From NCBI GenBank assembly GCA_963797605.1, contig CAWCPX010000009.1, positions 186,001 to 250,000 on the forward strand: a stretch of DNA of 64,000 nucleotides. Reading direction: 5' to 3'. A program made the translations under genes and the position numbers. The first letter of the stretch is position 1. Each line of letters opens with the position of its first letter. A model generated the notes under the pieces. The model saw only the letters and a list, made by a program, of their open reading frames with translations. It did not search any database and was not told the DNA's origin. Of this stretch, positions 63,708 to 64,000 are shown piece after piece. The stretch is from DASQPR01 sp963797605. GTDB lineage: Bacteria; Actinomycetota; Actinomycetes; Mycobacteriales; Micromonosporaceae.

Positions 63708-64000
63708 ATGGAGATTCGCCGCGCGACCACGGTCGACGAGGTGCTCGCCGCGACCGCGCTCTTCGACGGGCCGGCCCAGCCGCACTTCGCCGCGACGTTC
63801 CTCGACGCTCCGGCGCACCACCTGTTCCTGGCGTACGTGGACGACGTACCGGTCGGCATGATCACCGGGGTGGAGATGACGATGCCGGACAAGGGCACCG
63901 AGATGTTCCTCTACGAGCTCGAAGTCGCCGCGGACCATCAGCGCCGGGGGATCGGGGTGGCGCTGGTGCGGGCGCTCGTTTCGGTGGCGGTCGACCACGG
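63708..64000 (+). CDS. GNAT-family N-acetyltransferase (N-terminal part)
   Basis: About 97 codons are present before the window ends. The protein begins MEIRRATTVDEVLAATALFD and has the core MFLYELEVAADHQRRGIGVA, the acetyl-CoA-binding R-x-x-G-I-G/A motif, then LVRALVSVAVDHG. The YELEVA and Q-R-R-G-I-G spacing resembles the AAC(3)-I type aminoglycoside acetyltransferases, but the rest is missing, so the substrate is uncertain. TACGTT (63695-63700) lies 7 bases before ATG 63708. Confidence 0.85.
   Translation, partial: MEIRRATTVDEVLAATALFDGPAQPHFAATFLDAPAHHLFLAYVDDVPVGMITGVEMTMPDKGTEMFLYELEVAADHQRRGIGVALVRALVSVAVDH

Overview
The window is 64 kb of very GC-rich DNA from a member of the Actinomycetota, most likely a soil-dwelling filamentous actinomycete. 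Three things point there. The block pgsA2-like / DUF881 / sbp / DUF881 / gcvH / garA / ftsR / DUF151 / merR, followed by gcvP, has the same order as in mycobacteria and relatives. Many genes are preceded by TANNNT and then, 6-8 bases on, directly by ATG or GTG, the leaderless pattern common in this phylum. A rifamycin-associated element stands in front of a helR gene. The genus cannot be fixed from the sequence alone. No rRNA, tRNA, CRISPR array, complete insertion sequence or phage was seen.

Layout. 0-3.3 kb: end of a branched-chain amino acid type ABC importer (livF-livH-livM) and an alpha/beta hydrolase. 3.5-8.8 kb: a polyhydroxybutyrate-use module, with an extracellular PHB depolymerase divergent from a 3-hydroxybutyrate dehydrogenase, a GAF/PucR regulator and a MetE-like methyltransferase. 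8.9-12.7 kb: MarR regulator, conserved unknown, LtrA membrane protein, then a small multi-TM protein paired with a nucleoside deoxyribosyltransferase-like protein (a possible nucleotide-sensing conflict system). 12.9-20.8 kb: GH18 chitinase, a secreted transglycosylase-like protein, a TPR protein, and a monocarboxylate symporter with its DUF3311 partner. 20.9-28.7 kb: VOC protein, RAE-helR, a DUF559 protein, repeat-rich DNA, ArsR regulator and a DUF3516 helicase. 29-36 kb: two paralogous membrane-anchored proteins, ung, an SPFH / RHH / GPP34 operon and an ABC-2 exporter. 36-48 kb: the conserved core block, SanA-like protein and glycine-riboswitch-controlled gcvP. 48-53 kb: DUF5999, pabB, a substrate-binding/VWA fusion, peptide deformylase and small proteins. 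53.5-58.1 kb: an NIS siderophore operon. 58.6-64 kb: VOC, HAD phosphatase, DUF1707 protein, M1 lipoprotein peptidase, DivIVA-like peptide, PadR with a membrane partner, and a partial acetyltransferase.

Two window-wide features matter for any reader. First, about fourteen genes (livF, livH, the hydrolase, bdh, the PHB depolymerase, gcvP, two siderophore genes and others) carry single-base frame breaks although their protein sequence stays conserved across the breaks. Most breaks checked can be repaired by removing one G or C, so indel errors in the assembly are more likely than real decay. Second, the long gene-free stretches hold a family of roughly 95-100 bp palindromic repeats bounded by GCGTGTCG (six full copies and one truncated copy), several minisatellites of 15, 16, 18 and 61 bp, and three different inverted-repeat-bounded elements.
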